Part shown: piece by piece, positions 62,862-64,000 of the stretch
How positions within the stretch are numbered: the first letter of the stretch is position 1
Layout: each line of letters begins with the position of its first letter
Source of the DNA: Rahnella bruchi
Lineage (GTDB): Bacteria > Pseudomonadota > Gammaproteobacteria > Enterobacterales > Enterobacteriaceae
NCBI RefSeq assembly: GCF_003614975.1
Contig: NZ_QZWI01000011.1
Location: 103,828-167,827 of the forward strand
DNA: 64,000 bases
Direction: 5' to 3'
Program-made: the position numbers and the translations under genes
The notes under the pieces: generated by a model
The model's input: only the letters and a program-made list of their open reading frames with translations
What the model was told of the DNA's origin: nothing
The model's database searches: none

Positions 62862-62903
62862 ATGTTAGTCGCACAGCTCGTTCCAGTAGCTGAAGCGCAT
62901 TAA
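62862..62903 (+). CDS. Possible 13-residue peptide
   Basis: ATG follows AGGAGAAAGT with good spacing and the frame MLVAQLVPVAEAH ends at 62903. It lies between the two convergent units on the plus strand. No promoter is evident, and it could be chance. Confidence 0.2.
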   Translation: MLVAQLVPVAEAH

Positions 62904-62916
62904 GCGTGTGTAGCGA

Positions 62917-63105
62917 TCAGGAGCGGCGAAACCAGGCCGGGTCACTGTTCCCCACATCGATACCGTACAGACAACCCGTTGCCAGAAAACTTTCCAGCAG
63001 ACGCGATGTGTCCTGCGCCATTTCTTCAGTGTGGTTGCGCGGATTACGTTGAGTAATGCGCTGCCATAACGAGCGGTGTTCAGATTTTTGTGCAGTCGTT
63101 GACAT
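62917..63105 (-). CDS. Small protein of unknown function
   Basis: The 62-residue open frame begins with ATG six bases after GGAGG, an almost ideal site. The product starts MSTTAQKSEHRSLWQRITQR, is polar, basic at its start, and has LLESFLATGCLYGIDVG as the only hydrophobic stretch, with one Cys; it ends AWFRRS. It is not recognised. A terminator 200 bases downstream on the same strand supports a real transcript. Confidence 0.6.
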   Translation of the reverse strand: MSTTAQKSEHRSLWQRITQRNPRNHTEEMAQDTSRLLESFLATGCLYGIDVGNSDPAWFRRS

Positions 63106-63264
63106 ACAGGCCTCCGGTTATTCACGGCTTTCTGTTTAAAGCTTTTTTGGAACAAGCTTTTCAGACTCGTAGCAGACAGTATCTTCTGCTGGAATGAACT
63201 CAGTTAACCCTTTTCTTTCTGCAAACAGAACCAACGATTTATGCTTTCTTTATGAGGTTTTGAA

Positions 63265-63678
63265 CTAACACTTTCCGGGCCAGACGCCTTCACAGAACAG
63301 TTTGGCGCAGGCAAGACTGTTCTCATGATGCACTTTCGGATCACCGGGCGTCTGTGCCAGTTGCACCAGAATGCCGGTAAAACACTGCGCCATCAGCACG
63401 GCTGAAATATCTTCACGAAACAGTTTATTTCGCTGACTGACTACCAGATTCTCAGCCATCAGGTCACATAATAATCGCTGCGTTTCCTGTGCCTGCGGTG
63501 GTAACAAAAAGGCCTGCTCTGTGCGTGCAACATCCTCTGCAAAAAAGTTAAGCAGTTTCCGAAAGTTTAACGCCATCCGGTCAATCACCTGATTTTCTGC
63601 GACCTGTGGTGCAATTTGTAACGAGCTAACAAGCGCGCTCAGGCGCTCGCGAAAAGCAATGACATCTGTATGGCTCAT
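63265..63678 (-). CDS. TetR-like C-terminal ligand-domain protein lacking a DNA-binding domain
   Basis: The 137-residue protein (start at the second Met, after GGGATAGAAAG) is all-helical and resembles the ligand-binding half of TetR proteins: VIDRMALNFRKLLNFFAEDV, ARTEQAFLLPPQAQETQRLL, LMAENLVVSQRNKLFREDIS, AVLMAQCFTGILVQLAQTPG and ENSLACAKLFCEGVWPGK. No helix-turn-helix is found in any frame of the 300 bases upstream. It may be a remnant or a small-molecule-binding partner without DNA-binding capacity. Confidence 0.5.
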   Translation of the reverse strand: MSHTDVIAFRERLSALVSSLQIAPQVAENQVIDRMALNFRKLLNFFAEDVARTEQAFLLPPQAQETQRLLCDLMAENLVVSQRNKLFREDISAVLMAQCFTGILVQLAQTPGDPKVHHENSLACAKLFCEGVWPGKC

Positions 63679-63910
63679 CTTTCTATCCCGGGTATTTTCC
63701 ATTTCAGTACGTTTCTGAATTATTTGCGTAAATGTACGTTGCTACCTATTTGAATTCTATGAGTTAATGACCGTGGCTAACAATTGCACATCCCCGCACG
63801 CAGGCGTAAACCAGTAAGTAGCTCACGTAAGGGGAACGGGTCGGTCAGACCGTGCCTTGCGCGCAGCACCTGAAAAGATACCGAATACATAGAGGATAGT
63901 GGTATGTGTG

Positions 63911-63964
63911 ACTGCTCCCCGCCGTAAACGGCGTGGCTTCCCACTTCTTAGGCTGCAACCGCCT
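63911..63964 (-). mobile_element. Possible right end of an IS200/IS605-type element with guide-RNA scaffold hairpin
   Basis: The stem CGCCG-TAAA-CGGCG flanked by CCC and GG, next to TTCCCACTTCTTAGGCTGC, resembles the imperfect hairpins at the right ends of IS200/IS605 elements, where the omega RNA of TnpB ends. On the minus strand it follows the end of an open frame that leaves the window. The element itself is outside the window, so this is tentative. Confidence 0.35.
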
Positions 63965-64000
63965 TTATGACGGACTTACACTGGCCTCGATGGGCAGTAA
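63965..64000 (-). CDS. C-terminal end of an open frame running off the window, possibly TnpB
   Basis: Eleven codons (LLPIEASVSPS) then TAA are visible on the minus strand. The short tail and the adjacent hairpin resemble the ends of TnpB genes of IS200/IS605-type elements. Eleven residues cannot prove this. Confidence 0.3.
   Translation of the reverse strand, partial: LLPIEASVSPS

Noticed and set aside
1..64000. CRISPR arrays, tRNA or rRNA genes and prophage
   Set aside because: No regularly spaced repeats, no recognisable tRNA or rRNA sequence, and no phage structural or integrase genes were seen on either strand.

Overview
This window looks like chromosomal DNA of a plant- or soil-associated Enterobacterales bacterium, probably of the Yersiniaceae (Rahnella, Serratia, Ewingella or Rouxiella type). 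The grounds are content and order: yebG with a near-consensus LexA box, otsBA with treF, amyA, fbaB, proP with its C-terminal coiled coil, an OmpC/F-type porin, srfABC, an unlinked pectin/oligogalacturonate regulon with KdgR-like boxes, and a complete rarA-oqxAB-oqxR efflux locus. The genus is inferred, not proven. No rRNA, tRNA, CRISPR array, prophage or complete insertion sequence was recognised; a possible IS200/IS605-type end lies at the right edge.

Layout. 0-12.5 kb is a mosaic of regulator/target pairs: LysR|SnoaL-like, GFA protein plus M24 peptidase-like protein, class A acid phosphatase, yebG, methyltransferase|TetR with a tandem palindromic operator, GNAT, LysR|nitrilase, AraC-azlCD, TauE|LysR. 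12.5-16.5 kb is trehalose metabolism (otsB-otsA-treF, one strand). 16.6-22.1 kb holds a SLOG-like protein, a Na/Pi cotransporter and mgtA with a structured leader and a small upstream gene. 22.4-28.5 kb is a pectin-uptake cluster on the minus strand (togT-like transporter, PelX-like lyase, KdgM porin, GH5 glycosidase) with a CRP site and a KdgR-like dyad in front. 28.8-39.2 kb holds VirK/YbjX (PhoP-box-like repeat), HxlR|NAD(P)H oxidoreductase, HcxA-like dehydrogenase, an orphan binding protein with an LVIVD-repeat protein, EamA|ComB-like, a 14-TM-type MFS pump and a DapA-family aldolase/lyase. 39.3-46.1 kb is srfABC. 46.2-51.3 kb holds fbaB, a LuxR-type regulator, amyA and proP. 51.5-54.8 kb is the second pectin locus: ogl-kdgF facing an RpiB-like gene and kduD, each side with a clear KdgR box. 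55-60.7 kb is rarA|oqxA-oqxB...oqxR. 61-64 kb holds an OmpC-type porin, a candidate sRNA in the micF position, two small or unusual genes and the possible mobile-element end.

How the genes work together. KdgM would admit oligogalacturonides, PelX and Ogl cleave them, TogT imports them, KdgF opens unsaturated galacturonate and KduD acts on the resulting keturonate; kduI is not in the window, and an RpiB-like isomerase sits next to kduD. RarA and OqxR flank the OqxAB pump, and a similar dyad lies in front of both oqxA/rarA and oqxR. SrfABC combines a membrane-anchored protein, an actin/Hsp70-fold protein and a dynamin-like GTPase, and is the most promising poorly understood system here. All functional calls rest on reading motifs and gene order by eye; no database search was run.
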